Shown: positions 1 through 9,000 of the stretch, one piece after another | Numbering within the stretch: the stretch's first letter is position 1 | Layout: the number at the start of each line of letters is the position of its first letter | Assembly: GCA_016283985.1 (NCBI GenBank) | Contig: JAEENZ010000207.1 | Coordinates: 1 to 16,343 of the forward strand | Origin: Bacteroidales bacterium | Lineage (GTDB): Bacteria > Bacteroidota > Bacteroidia > Bacteroidales > UBA932 | Direction of reading: 5' to 3' | DNA: 16,343 nt | The notes under the pieces: model-generated | What the model saw: only the letters and a program-made list of their open reading frames with translations | What the model was told of the DNA's origin: nothing | Databases searched by the model: none | Program-made: the position numbers and the translations under genes

Positions 1-15
1 CATAGTTTTCGCTTG

Positions 16-47
16 CAAAGTTAAAAGCAAGAGGAGAGAAATGCAAA
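16..47 (-). promoter_or_regulatory. Bacteroidetes-type promoter for a gene left of the window
   Basis: Read on the minus strand, TTTG (plus positions 44-47) is followed after exactly 20 bases by TAACTTTG (16-23). This fits the Bacteroidetes primary sigma pattern TTTG-N19-21-TAnnTTTG. Transcription would run leftwards out of the window, so the gene it serves cannot be seen. It lies almost back to back with the tonB promoter. Confidence 0.6.
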
Positions 48-49
48 AA

Positions 50-81
50 ATTGGAAATCAAATTTTTTATTTCTACCTTTG
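50..81 (+). promoter_or_regulatory. Bacteroidetes-type promoter of tonB
   Basis: ATTG at 50-53 followed after 20 bases by TACCTTTG at 74-81 matches the Bacteroidetes -33/-7 consensus, with one mismatch in the -33 element. The -7 element ends 32 bases before the tonB ATG, so the leader is short. No strong Shine-Dalgarno sequence precedes the start codon. Confidence 0.7.
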
Positions 82-113
82 AAAGTTAAACAAACTTAAT
101 TGAGTTCGGTAAC

Positions 114-803
114 ATGGAAGTCAAGAAATCAGAAAAGGCGAGCCTGGGGAACAAGAGATTGCTCTTCACGGAAATCGGTTTCGTCCTTGCACTGCTCGTA
201 GTTTACGGCGCATTCGAATACAGCACCAAAGACAAGCAGACCAAGGCTCTCGAAGCTGAAGTAGGACCTATCGAAGAAGAGGAGATGATTCCTATCACTC
301 AGGAGACACCTCCCCCGCCGCCGGAAGTACCTCAGATTCCCGTTCTCTCCGATAATATCGACATCGTTGACGACGACCTTCAGGTAGAAGACAACATCCT
401 CAACCTCGAGGATGATGCCAATCTGGGCGTGGAAATCAAGGAATATGTCGAACAGGTGGAAGAGGAGGAAATCGAAGAAGAGGCCATTCCTTTCCAGCTG
501 GTGGAAGAAAAACCCGGATTCATGGGCGGAGACGCGAACGCTTTCTCCAAGTGGGTTAACGAGCGTCTGCAGTACCCTGAAATAGCCAAGGAAAATGGTA
601 TCCAGGGGCGTGTTCTTCTCCAGTTTGTGGTAGGAGCCGACGGTAAGGTATCCAACGTAAAGGTTGTCCGTGGCGTGGATCCAGCTCTCGACAAAGAGGC
701 AGTCCGCGTCGTGCAGAGTTCACCTAAGTGGACTCCCGGCAAACAGCGCGACCGCGCAGTTAAGGTTACCTATACCTTCCCTGTTATCTTCCAGTTAAGG
801 TAA
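114..803 (+). CDS. tonB: TonB family energy-transducing protein
   Basis: A 229-residue TonB-type protein that would couple the inner-membrane proton motive force to TonB-dependent outer-membrane receptors. Order of parts: a short basic cytoplasmic N-terminus (1-15), one membrane segment (about 16-36), a proline run (PPPPPEVP, 66-73), a long acidic periplasmic linker (about 79-133, with EEEE runs) and a TonB C-terminal domain (about 135-229) containing YPEIAKENGIQGRV and the SSPKWTPGKQR stretch typical of Bacteroidota TonB. Length is normal for the family. No exbB/exbD is adjacent. It appears monocistronic, with a promoter at 50-81 and a terminator at 824-853. Bacteroidota genomes usually carry several TonB paralogues, so this need not be the main one. 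Confidence 0.93.
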   Translation: MEVKKSEKASLGNKRLLFTEIGFVLALLVVYGAFEYSTKDKQTKALEAEVGPIEEEEMIPITQETPPPPPEVPQIPVLSDNIDIVDDDLQVEDNILNLEDDANLGVEIKEYVEQVEEEEIEEEAIPFQLVEEKPGFMGGDANAFSKWVNERLQYPEIAKENGIQGRVLLQFVVGADGKVSNVKVVRGVDPALDKEAVRVVQSSPKWTPGKQRDRAVKVTYTFPVIFQLR

Positions 804-823
804 GTAATTAACTATCAATCCTT

Positions 824-853
824 AAGGCCGTCCCCAACCGGATGGCCTTTTTT
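824..853 (+). terminator. Rho-independent terminator after tonB
   Basis: AAGGCCGTCC (824-833) pairs with GGATGGCCTT (840-849) to give a 10-bp stem with one G-T wobble and a 6-base loop. The T run at 848-853 overlaps the stem end. It starts 20 bases past the tonB stop and ends 7 bases before the hflX start codon. Confidence 0.85.
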
Positions 854-860
854 AAATGAA

Positions 861-2054
861 ATGTTTGAAACAAAGCAGCATACAAGCGAGAAAGCGGTCT
901 TTGTAGGAATCATCCGTCAGAACGACGAGGAATCCAGGATAATGGAATACCTCGACGAACTGGAATTCCTTGCAGAAACCGCCGGTGCAGTGGGAGACAA
1001 GAAGTTTGTACAGCGAGTGGACAAGCCGGAAAAAGCAACCTATATCCGGAGTGGAAAACTTGCTGAAATACAGCAATATTGCGAAGAGAACGACATCTGC
1101 TACTGCATATTCGACGACGAACTCACGGGTATGCAGCAGCGCAATATAGAGAAGGTTATCAAGTCCGCCAAGGTGATAGACAGGACAAGCCTGATCCTGG
1201 AAATATTCACCCAGCGCGCACAGACAGCCTATGCCAAGACGCAGGTGGAAATCGCCAGACTGAACTATATGCTCCCCCGGCTTGCAGGTATGTGGACCCA
1301 CCTTGAAAGGCAGAGGGGTGGCGTCGGAACCCGAGGCGGTATGGGCGAAACCCAGATAGAGGTGGACCGCCGTATCGTAAAACAACGTATAAGCCGTCTT
1401 AAAGAAGAATTAAGCAAGATAGACAGGCAGATGGCCACACAGCGCGGAAACCGCGGCCAGCTGGTCCGTCTGGCCCTTGTAGGCTATACCAACGTGGGTA
1501 AGAGTACTCTCATGAACCTTCTTGCCAAATCTGATGTCTTTGCAGAGAATAAACTGTTCGCCACTCTGGACACTACCGTCCGGAAGGTAGTCATAGAAAA
1601 CGTCCCCTTCCTGCTCAGCGACACGGTAGGATTCATACGTAAACTTCCCACCCAACTCATCGAAGCTTTCAAGAGCACCCTCGATGAGGTTCGGGAAGCA
1701 GATATTCTAGTGCACGTGGTAGATATTTCCCACCCCGACTTCGAAGAACAGATGCAGGTCGTAGAAAAAACCCTTCAGGAGATAGGGGCGGGGAATAAAC
1801 CTATATACGTGGTATTCAATAAGATAGATGCCTATCATTATGAAGAATACGACGAATTCTCGCTGGAACCCAGGACTAAGCTAAACTACACCCTGGACGA
1901 GTTGAAAAACAGCTGGATAGCCCAGGAGAAGACACCCTGCATCTTCATTTCCGCCCTCAACAAGACAGGGTTGGAAAAACTCCGCCACGACATCTATAAG
2001 ATGGTGGCGGAGATCCACGCGGGGCGTTACCCCTTCAATAATTTCCTCTGGTAA
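861..2054 (+). CDS. hflX: GTPase HflX
   Basis: A 397-residue HflX-family GTPase. In well-studied bacteria HflX binds 50S/70S ribosomes and splits stalled ones under stress; that role is taken from the family. Visible parts: an N-terminal HflX domain (about 10-110), the conserved middle region with QTAYAKTQVEIARLNYMLPR and the glycine-rich RQRGGVGTRGGMGETQIEVD segment, then a G domain with G1 GYTNVGKS (208-215), G3 DTVGF (254-258), G4 NKID (320-323) and G5 SAL (364-366). All nucleotide-binding motifs are intact. The ATG at 861 gives the normal family length; the ATG at 856 is in another frame. It starts only 7 bases after the tonB terminator and its stop codon directly abuts that of sdhB on the opposite strand. 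Confidence 0.96.
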   Translation: MFETKQHTSEKAVFVGIIRQNDEESRIMEYLDELEFLAETAGAVGDKKFVQRVDKPEKATYIRSGKLAEIQQYCEENDICYCIFDDELTGMQQRNIEKVIKSAKVIDRTSLILEIFTQRAQTAYAKTQVEIARLNYMLPRLAGMWTHLERQRGGVGTRGGMGETQIEVDRRIVKQRISRLKEELSKIDRQMATQRGNRGQLVRLALVGYTNVGKSTLMNLLAKSDVFAENKLFATLDTTVRKVVIENVPFLLSDTVGFIRKLPTQLIEAFKSTLDEVREADILVHVVDISHPDFEEQMQVVEKTLQEIGAGNKPIYVVFNKIDAYHYEEYDEFSLEPRTKLNYTLDELKNSWIAQEKTPCIFISALNKTGLEKLRHDIYKMVAEIHAGRYPFNNFLW

Positions 2055-2798
2055 CTACTCGGAGAACTTAGCCTTGAGATATTCCCGGTTAAGGCGGGCG
2101 ATGTGAGCCACGGATATACCCTTCGGGCATTCCAGCTCGCAGGCGCGGGTATTTGTGCAGTTGCCGAACCCAAGTTCATCCATCTTCTTAACCATGGCGC
2201 GGGCGCGCTTGGCTCCTTCCACCTTACCCTGGGGAAGAAGCGCAAGAGAACTCACGCGGGCGGCCACGAACAGCATGGCGGAACCGTTCTTACAGGTTGC
2301 CACGCAGGCGCCGCAGCCGATACATGCTGCCGCATCCATACTCTCCTCGGCAGTATCGTGCCCGATGAGGATGTTGTTTGCATCCTGGGCAGATCCGGTA
2401 CGCACGGAGATAAATCCACCGGCCTGGAGGACTTTATCGAAAGCCCTACGGTCTACCACAAGGTCTTTGATGACAGGGAATGCTGAACTGCGCCAGGGCT
2501 CCACAGTGATGGTTGCACCGTCCTTAAAGTGGCGCATGAACAGCTGGCAGGTGGTAACATGGTCGTCCGGACCATGTGCGCGGCCATCTATATAAAGGGA
2601 GCATGCTCCGCAAATACCCTCACGGCAGTCGTGGTCGAAAGAAACCGGATCAATTCCCTCACGGATCAACTTCTCGTTGAGAATGTCGAGCATTTCCAGG
2701 AAGGAAGCATCGGACTCAATATCATCTATATGATAGGTCTCGAAATGTCCTTTTGCCTTGGCGTTACGCTGACGCCATATCTTAACATTGAAATTCAT
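2055..2798 (-). CDS. sdhB: Fumarate reductase/succinate dehydrogenase iron-sulfur subunit
   Basis: A 247-residue electron-transfer subunit (SdhB/FrdB) passing electrons between the FAD of subunit A and the quinone site of the membrane anchor. The N-terminal ferredoxin fold has 2Fe-2S ligands C58, C63, C66 and C84 ([13 protein letters not shown]). The C-terminal domain has C159-x2-C162-x2-C165-x3-C169 and C214-x5-C220-x3-C224, the usual ligands for the 4Fe-4S and 3Fe-4S clusters. All expected cysteines are present. It starts 8 bases after the sdhA stop, so the two are surely co-transcribed. In an anaerobic Bacteroidales it would work mainly as fumarate reductase (frdB is an equally fair name). 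The stop codon touches that of hflX. Confidence 0.96.
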   Translation of the reverse strand: MNFNVKIWRQRNAKAKGHFETYHIDDIESDASFLEMLDILNEKLIREGIDPVSFDHDCREGICGACSLYIDGRAHGPDDHVTTCQLFMRHFKDGATITVEPWRSSAFPVIKDLVVDRRAFDKVLQAGGFISVRTGSAQDANNILIGHDTAEESMDAAACIGCGACVATCKNGSAMLFVAARVSSLALLPQGKVEGAKRARAMVKKMDELGFGNCTNTRACELECPKGISVAHIARLNREYLKAKFSE

Positions 2799-2806
2799 AC
2801 TCGTGC

Positions 2807-4753
2807 TTAATCTTTGTAGTTTCTTGTCTTAACCTCTATAAACTCATACATGAGTTCTTCCTTATGGAGTTTAGGTTCTTTGCCTTCGCCGGTATATTCC
2901 CACGCAGCCACATACATAAAGTTCTTGTCGTCACGCTTGGCTTCACCCTCCTCGGTCTGGCTTTCCACGCGGAAATGTCCGCCACAGGATTCCTTACGGT
3001 TCAGGGCATCGTAGGCCATAAGTTCGCCGATATCGAAGAAATCTTCCAGGCGGAGAGCTTTCTCCAGTTCCTGATTGAATTCGAACTGGGTTCCAGGAAC
3101 CTTTACTTCCTTATAGAAGCGCTCGCGGAGGGCCTTGATCTGGGCAATTGCCGACTTCAAGCCTTCCTCATCGCGGGCCATACCCACATAATCCCACATT
3201 ATATGGCCAAGCTCCTTATGGATGGAATCCACGGTCTCGGTGCCGTTGATTGCAAATAACTTATCTATGCGCGCTTGCACAGCCTTTTCCGCCGCAACGA
3301 ACTCGGGAGCATTTATATCCGTCTTGGGTTCCGCGAACTTGTGCGAGAGATAATCCCCTATCGTGACCGGGATGACGAAGTATCCATCCGCGAGGCCCTG
3401 CATGAGGGCGGATGCACCCAGGCGATTTCCGCCATGGTCGGAGAAGTTGGCTTCGCCGATGGCATACAGGCCGGGGATGGTGGTCTGAAGGTCGTAATCA
3501 ACCCAGATACCTCCCATAGTGTAGTGGATGGCAGGATAGATCATCATAGGCTCCTCCCAAGGGGAAGAAGCGGTGATCTTCTCATACATCTCGAAGAGGT
3601 TTCCGTAGCGTTCGGCAACTTTCTGGTGGCCCAGGCGGCGGATAGCATCGGAGAAGTCCAGGAACACGGCCTTACCGGTCTCATTCACACCGAATCCGGC
3701 ATCGCAACGCTCCTTGGCGGCACGGGAAGCCACGTCGCGGGGAACAAGGTTTCCGAAGGCGGGATAGCGGCGCTCGAGGTAGTAATCACGATCCTCTTCA
3801 GGAATCTGAGAGGCCTTGATTTCGTGCTTGCGAAGTTTCTCCACATCCTCCAGTTTCTTGGGTACCCAGATGCGGCCGTCGTTACGAAGGGACTCACTCA
3901 TAAGAGTGAGTTTGCACTGCTGGTCGCCGTGGACGGGAATACAGGTAGGATGAATCTGCGCGAAGCAGGGATTTGCAAAGAAAGCACCCTTACGGTAGCA
4001 TTGCATGGCGGCGGAACCGTTGCTGTTCATGGCGTTGGTGGAAAGAAAGTAGGTATTTCCATATCCACCGGTTGCAATTACCACCGCATGAGCCCCGAAG
4101 CGCTCCAACTGGCCGGTTACGAGGTTACGGGCTATAATACCCTTAGCCTCCCCGTTAATAACTACCAGATCCAGCATCTCATGACGAGGATAACTCGTCA
4201 CCGTGCCGGCGGCTATTTCCTTATTCAGAGATGCATAGGCACCTAAAAGCAGCTGCTGGCCGGTTTGGCCGCGGGCGTAGAAAGTACGACTTACCTGCAC
4301 TCCTCCGAACGAACGGTTGGCAAGATATCCGCCGTATTCACGTGCGAAAGGAATACCCTGGGCAACACACTGGTCAATAATGGCAGCACTTACCTCTGCA
4401 AGACGGTAAACATTGGCTTCGCGGGCGCGATAGTCTCCACCTTTTATAGTATCGTAGAAAAGACGATAGATGGAATCATTGTCATTCTGGTAATTCTTGG
4501 CAGCGTTGATACCTCCCTGGGCTGCAATAGAGTGGGCCCTGCGGGGAGAATCACTGATGCAGAAAACCTTTACGTTATAGCCCAGTTCACCAAGGCTCGC
4601 AGCTGCGGAAGCTCCACCGAGACCGGTTCCTACCACTATAATCTCAAGTTTTCTTTTGTTGTTGGGGCTGACAAGATGAATTTCCGATTTGCGCTTCGTC
4701 CATTTCTCGGACAGCGGGCCGTCAGGAATCTTAGAGATAAGTTTATCTGCCAT
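2807..4753 (-). CDS. sdhA: Fumarate reductase/succinate dehydrogenase flavoprotein subunit
   Basis: A 648-residue catalytic flavoprotein (SdhA/FrdA) interconverting fumarate and succinate, close to the usual length for Bacteroidota. The FAD-binding Rossmann motif is [19 protein letters not shown] (40-58). HSIAAQGG (74-81) carries the histidine expected to bind FAD covalently. Other conserved active-site segments are HPT (268-270), PRDVASRA (338-345, catalytic arginine R339), HYTMGG (410-415) and NRLGAS (443-448). The N-terminal extension before the FAD motif is typical of the Bacteroides/epsilonproteobacterial type, which normally partners a single cytochrome b anchor. That anchor gene (sdhC/frdC), usually immediately upstream, is absent: ruvB ends 60 bases away. 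The symbol frdA would fit equally well. Confidence 0.96.
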   Translation of the reverse strand: MADKLISKIPDGPLSEKWTKRKSEIHLVSPNNKRKLEIIVVGTGLGGASAAASLGELGYNVKVFCISDSPRRAHSIAAQGGINAAKNYQNDNDSIYRLFYDTIKGGDYRAREANVYRLAEVSAAIIDQCVAQGIPFAREYGGYLANRSFGGVQVSRTFYARGQTGQQLLLGAYASLNKEIAAGTVTSYPRHEMLDLVVINGEAKGIIARNLVTGQLERFGAHAVVIATGGYGNTYFLSTNAMNSNGSAAMQCYRKGAFFANPCFAQIHPTCIPVHGDQQCKLTLMSESLRNDGRIWVPKKLEDVEKLRKHEIKASQIPEEDRDYYLERRYPAFGNLVPRDVASRAAKERCDAGFGVNETGKAVFLDFSDAIRRLGHQKVAERYGNLFEMYEKITASSPWEEPMMIYPAIHYTMGGIWVDYDLQTTIPGLYAIGEANFSDHGGNRLGASALMQGLADGYFVIPVTIGDYLSHKFAEPKTDINAPEFVAAEKAVQARIDKLFAINGTETVDSIHKELGHIMWDYVGMARDEEGLKSAIAQIKALRERFYKEVKVPGTQFEFNQELEKALRLEDFFDIGELMAYDALNRKESCGGHFRVESQTEEGEAKRDDKNFMYVAAWEYTGEGKEPKLHKEELMYEFIEVKTRNYKD

Positions 4754-4780
4754 TTTTATGTAGAGTTATTTAATAGTCTG

Positions 4781-4811
4781 CAATTTTACTCATTTTTGGC
4801 GGGAATAACAA
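4781..4811 (-). promoter_or_regulatory. Possible sdhA promoter
   Basis: On the minus strand, TTG (4809-4811) is followed after 20 bases by TAAAATTG (4781-4788), one mismatch from TAnnTTTG. It falls in the 60-base gap between the ruvB stop and the sdhA start, with a leader of about 27 bases. Spacing is ideal but the -7 element is imperfect. Read-through from ruvB is the alternative. Confidence 0.45.
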
Positions 4812-4813
4812 GA

Positions 4814-5833
4814 TTAGAACAGGGTATTCTCGTCAATCACTCCCCTTTTTACACCAAGGTGTTTATAAGCCAGATCGGTAGCTATGCGTCCGCGCTGTGT
4901 GCGCAGGATGAATCCTTCTTTTATAAGGAAAGGTTCGTAAACTTCCTCATAAGTTCCCTGATCCTCACTGATAGCTGTAGACAGGGTGTTCGCTCCAACC
5001 GGACCGCCCTTGAATTTTTCTATTATCGTGCGGAGTATCTTGTTATCTATGGAATCAAGCCCAAGGGTATCTATATGGAGCTTATCCAGTGCATATTTGG
5101 CAATCTTCAGGTCTATGCGGCCGTCACCCTCGACCTGGGCGAAATCCCTGACACGCCTGAGTAGTGAATTACAGATACGGGGGGTGCCGCGGCTGCGCAT
5201 GGCAATCTCCTGCGCGGCCGAATCATCGATATCCACCTTCAGTATGCCGGCACTGCGCTTCACTATCTTCACCAGATCATCCGTATCGTAATACTCCATC
5301 GGGCAGGTTATGCCGAAGCGGGCACGGAGCGGAGCTGTGAGCAGACCGCTTCGCGTAGTAGCTCCCACCAGGGTAAAAGGATTCAGGGAGATGCGCACGG
5401 ACCTCGCCCCGGGGCCCTTATCTATCATTATATCTATCACGAAATCCTCCATCGCGGAGTAGAGATACTCCTCGACCTCCGGAGAGAGACGGTGGATTTC
5501 ATCTATAAACAGGACATCCCCCGGCTCGAGAGAAGTCAGCAGGCCTGCCAGATCCCCCGGCCGGTCGAGTACCGGACCGGAAGTAATCTTCATGTTCACC
5601 CCCATCTCGTTTGCAATGATATGGGCAAGGGTGGTTTTTCCCAGGCCGGGAGGACCGTGGAACAGGGTATGATCCAAAGTTTCCCCACGCAGTTTGGCCG
5701 CCTTAATATATACTTTCAGGTTGGATACGATTTCTCCCTGCCCAGTAAAATCTTCGAGTTCCCGGGGGCGGATTATTCCGTCCAATTCCTTATCTTTGCT
5801 TTCGATTGTATCGTGGGGGTTGAAATCTGACAT
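4814..5833 (-). CDS. ruvB: Holliday junction branch migration helicase RuvB
   Basis: A 339-residue AAA+ motor that, with RuvA, drives branch migration of Holliday junctions during recombinational repair. Visible: N-terminal [12 protein letters not shown] (21-32), Walker [10 protein letters not shown] (60-68), Walker B DEIHR (111-115), sensor-1 region GATTR (158-162), the [12 protein letters not shown] segment with the trans-acting arginine finger region (about 163-174), then the small AAA lid and a C-terminal winged helix ([17 protein letters not shown]). Length is normal. ruvA and ruvC are not in the window, as is common in Bacteroidota. It is divergent from mfd across a 246-base spacer and lies 60 bases upstream of sdhA on the same strand. 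Confidence 0.97.
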   Translation of the reverse strand: MSDFNPHDTIESKDKELDGIIRPRELEDFTGQGEIVSNLKVYIKAAKLRGETLDHTLFHGPPGLGKTTLAHIIANEMGVNMKITSGPVLDRPGDLAGLLTSLEPGDVLFIDEIHRLSPEVEEYLYSAMEDFVIDIMIDKGPGARSVRISLNPFTLVGATTRSGLLTAPLRARFGITCPMEYYDTDDLVKIVKRSAGILKVDIDDSAAQEIAMRSRGTPRICNSLLRRVRDFAQVEGDGRIDLKIAKYALDKLHIDTLGLDSIDNKILRTIIEKFKGGPVGANTLSTAISEDQGTYEEVYEPFLIKEGFILRTQRGRIATDLAYKHLGVKRGVIDENTLF

Positions 5834-5858
5834 CGGTCCCAGTTTTTAATTCCAAATA

Positions 5859-5866
5859 CAAATATA
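5859..5866 (-). promoter_or_regulatory. Possible -7 element for ruvB
   Basis: TATATTTG on the minus strand matches TAnnTTTG and lies 25 bases upstream of the ruvB start codon. No TTTG-like -33 element is found at the expected distance, so support is partial. Confidence 0.35.
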
Positions 5867-5993
5867 GTTCTTTTTATTTGTAAATCTATTATTGTTTATT
5901 TGGATGTTGAAATGTTAAAAACTCTCTAAATAATTGATAATAAATTAATTATAAAATAAGAGAATGTTAAGAACCTAAAAAGTCGTTTATTAA

Positions 5994-6046
5994 AAAACTG
6001 TTGATTAAAAAGGCGGTGAAGTTATAAAGAAGTTATCAACAGTTTT
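5994..6046. repeat. 12-bp perfect inverted repeat upstream of mfd
   Basis: AAAACTGTTGAT (5994-6005) is the exact reverse complement of ATCAACAGTTTT (6035-6046), with 29 bases between. The arms contain the TGTTGAT/ATCAACA core. The wide spacer and lack of a T run after the second arm argue against a terminator. An operator or initiator-binding pair is more plausible. Confidence 0.6.
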
Positions 6047-6079
6047 ATTAACAACTTATCAATAGGATTATCGTAGTTT

Positions 6080-9000
6080 ATGTTAAAAACCCGGATAGAT
6101 AAAGAAAAAACAGTTTATTGCAGCGGACTCTTTCTATCTGCGAGATGGTTCGTACTGAGCGACTCCGCCCCGGAAGGGATAAACCTGGTAATTCTCCCCG
6201 ACAAAGACTCTGCAGAATACTGCACCGCCGACCTTTATAATCTTATAGAAGGAGATAAAGTTTTTCTTCTTCCCCCGAACGGAAAGGGAATTGAAAGGAG
6301 TAATTATAAATCATCCATCAGCGTACAGCGTACAGTTGCCATTAGCGCCATACTTAAGAATAAAGGAGAAAAATTATTCATAGTATGCTGTGCGGAGGCA
6401 CTCGAAGAAAAAATACCTTCATCCAGACGCAAGACTAAGGACCTTTTCACCTTATCCAAAGGTCAGGAAATATCATTCGATACCATCATTTCAGCCCTTA
6501 ACGACCAGGGTTTCGAGCGTACGGACTTCGTTTCAGCTCCCGGCCAATACGCCATAAGGGGCTCACTGATAGATATATTCTCTTATTCCGACAACCTTCC
6601 CTACCGCATTTCTTTCTGGGGAAACGAGATAGAGATCATCAGCGTATTCGACTGCAATACCCAGATTTCCAAAGAGGAAAGAGAAAGCATAGATATAATA
6701 GGAAGTTCCCTGTCAGATACCTCAGAGGAGGGAGAGAATATACTGGACATCCTACCCACAGGAAGCACCATATGGCTGGATTCGGCGGATATCTATAAGG
6801 AAAGGGATTTCTTCTCCCGCACGGCAGTTTTCCGCCGGGTTTTCCTCCAGGTGCCGGTAGGAGAAAAGAAGGAGGATGCCGAACGATTCCATATCACCCC
6901 CCAACCCAGATTCAACAAAAACTTCGACCTTCTTGAGGAGGATATCCGCCGCAAGGTGGAAAACGGATATAAGGTGTTGATCTATGCGGAAAAATCCTCT
7001 CAGATCAACAGGATCCGGTCAATTATAAGCAGCGAGGGGGGAATACTTCCTGAATTCGTGGAAGGAAAGAATATTCACGAGGGTTTCGTGGACGAGGATA
7101 CCAGGATAGCCCGTTACTCCGACCACGAGATATTCGACCGTTTCCACAGGGTAACCATACGCCGGACGGTGGAAAAGAGCGAGCAACTCACCATCAACGA
7201 CCTGAATTCCTTCAACATAGGGGATTACGTGGTTCATATCGACTACGGTATCGGAGTATTCGGCGGTCTGGTGCGCATGTTCGACGAAAAAGGAAGAGTC
7301 AAGGAGGTAGTAAAGATAAACTACAAGGATGGTGACGTGGTATTCGTATCCGTCCACGCCCTTAACAAACTGTCCCTCTTCCGCTCCGCAGACGGAGAGC
7401 AGCCGCGCATAAACAAACTAGGATCCAAGACCTGGTCCACCCTTAAGGCCAACGCCAAGCGCAAGGTAAAGGATATTGCCAAAGACCTTATCCAACTCTA
7501 CGCCAAGCGCCGAGCCACGAAAGGTTTCGCCTTTTCGGCGGATACCTACCTGCAGGATGAACTTGAATCATCCTTCATTTTTGAGGATACTCCCGACCAG
7601 GAAGCGGCCACCATCGCGGTCAAGAGAGATATGGAAGACCCCTGCCCCATGGACCGCCTGGTGTGCGGCGACGTGGGTTTCGGCAAGACGGAAGTGGCCA
7701 TCCGCGCCGCATTCAAGGCCGTCACCGACGGCAAGCAGGTGGCCGTGCTGGTGCCTACAACCATCCTCGCCCTGCAGCACTACAACACCTTTACCTCCCG
7801 TCTCGCAAATTTCCCCTGTACGGTAGATTATGTAAGCCGCCTCCGTACCGCCAGGCAGATATCCGACATCAAGCAGAAAGTGGCCGCCGGGCAGATAGAT
7901 ATCATAATAGGAACCCATAAGATTCTGGGCAACGGCTTCGAATTCAAGGAATTAGGCCTGTTAATCATAGATGAGGAGCAGAAGTTCGGGGTTGCCGCCA
8001 AGGAGCGTCTCCGCCAGTTCAAGACATCCGTGGACACCCTCACCCTCACTGCCACACCTATACCTCGTACCCTCCAGTTCTCCCTTCTGGGCGCCAGGGA
8101 CCTCAGTATAATAAATACTCCCCCTCCGAACCGAATCCCGGTGCAGACCGAAATCATACTCTTCGACGAGAACGAGGTGAAGAGTATCATCAACTACGAA
8201 CTCAACCGCGGCGGCCAGGTATTCTTCCTCCATAACAAAGTGGAGGAACTCCCCCATATCGAGATTATCCTGAAGAGGCTGGTGCCGGATGCCAGGATAT
8301 GCATGGCTCATGGGCAGATGGAATCCCGCCAGCTCGAAGACAGGATGCTGGGATTCATCAGGGGAGACTACGACATCCTTCTCTGCACAACCATTATCGA
8401 GAACGGACTTGATATCCCGAACGCCAACACTATCATAATCAACCAGGCCCAGAACATTGGGCTCAGCGACCTTCACCAGCTTCGCGGAAGAGTCGGCCGC
8501 TCCAACCGCAAGGCATTCTGTTACCTGATCGTTCCGCCGCTCGCATCGGTTACGGAAGATGCACGCCGGCGTCTCCGCGCCATCGAGGAATTCTCCGACC
8601 TGGGCAGCGGATTCAACATCGCCATGCAAGACCTCGACATCCGCGGAGCGGGCAACCTCCTAGGAGCCGAACAGAGCGGATTCATGATGGACATGGGTTA
8701 CGAAACCTTCCAGAAGGTTATCAACGAAGCTATGGACGAACTTGGTATAGAGACGGGTGTACAGGTAAATAAGAGTAGGGAGAAATTTATTTCGGACTGC
8801 ACAATTGAAACGGACCAGGAAGCCCTGATCCCGGATAGCTACATAGATGTCCTGGCAGAGAAAATCCGCATTTACAAGCAACTCGATTCCATGGATTCGG
8901 AGAAGGATATGGATCGTCTGTCCATGCATCTTACCGACCGTTTTGGCCGAATTCCCCGGGAAGTGTCCAACCTTTTCACCGTGGTCAAGATCCGCAACCT

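Larger units (their letters stand above)
5834..6079. other. AT-rich repeat-bearing intergenic region between ruvB and mfd
   Basis: A 246-base non-coding stretch between divergent genes, far richer in A+T than the flanking coding DNA. It holds a perfect 12-bp inverted repeat, AAAACTGTTGAT (5994-6005) and ATCAACAGTTTT (6035-6046). It also holds DnaA-box-like 9-mers (TTATCAACA 6033-6041, TTATCAATA 6056-6064, TTATTAACA 6045-6053, and TTATCAATT on the minus strand at 5932-5940), and two short copies of the mfd start sequence (5912 and 5964). No clear plus-strand TAnnTTTG was found for mfd. It could be a control region for ruvB and mfd or a replication-initiation site; the sequence alone does not decide. 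Confidence 0.5.

Noticed and set aside
2021..2033. GGGG/CCCC hairpin near the end of hflX as a terminator for hflX or sdhB
   Set aside because: The stem is only four base pairs and no T run follows on either strand; it is explained by coding sequence.
3275..4246. Plus-strand open frame of 323 codons opposite sdhA (and another at 4265-5164 across sdhA/ruvB)
   Set aside because: Both lie antisense to genes with complete, well-conserved motifs. Their translations show no recognisable domain and are explained by the codon bias of the real genes.
5791..5798. TATCTTTG on the plus strand, a perfect -7 match pointing towards mfd
   Set aside because: It lies inside the ruvB coding sequence about 280 bases before mfd and has no TTG at the -33 position, so chance is more likely.
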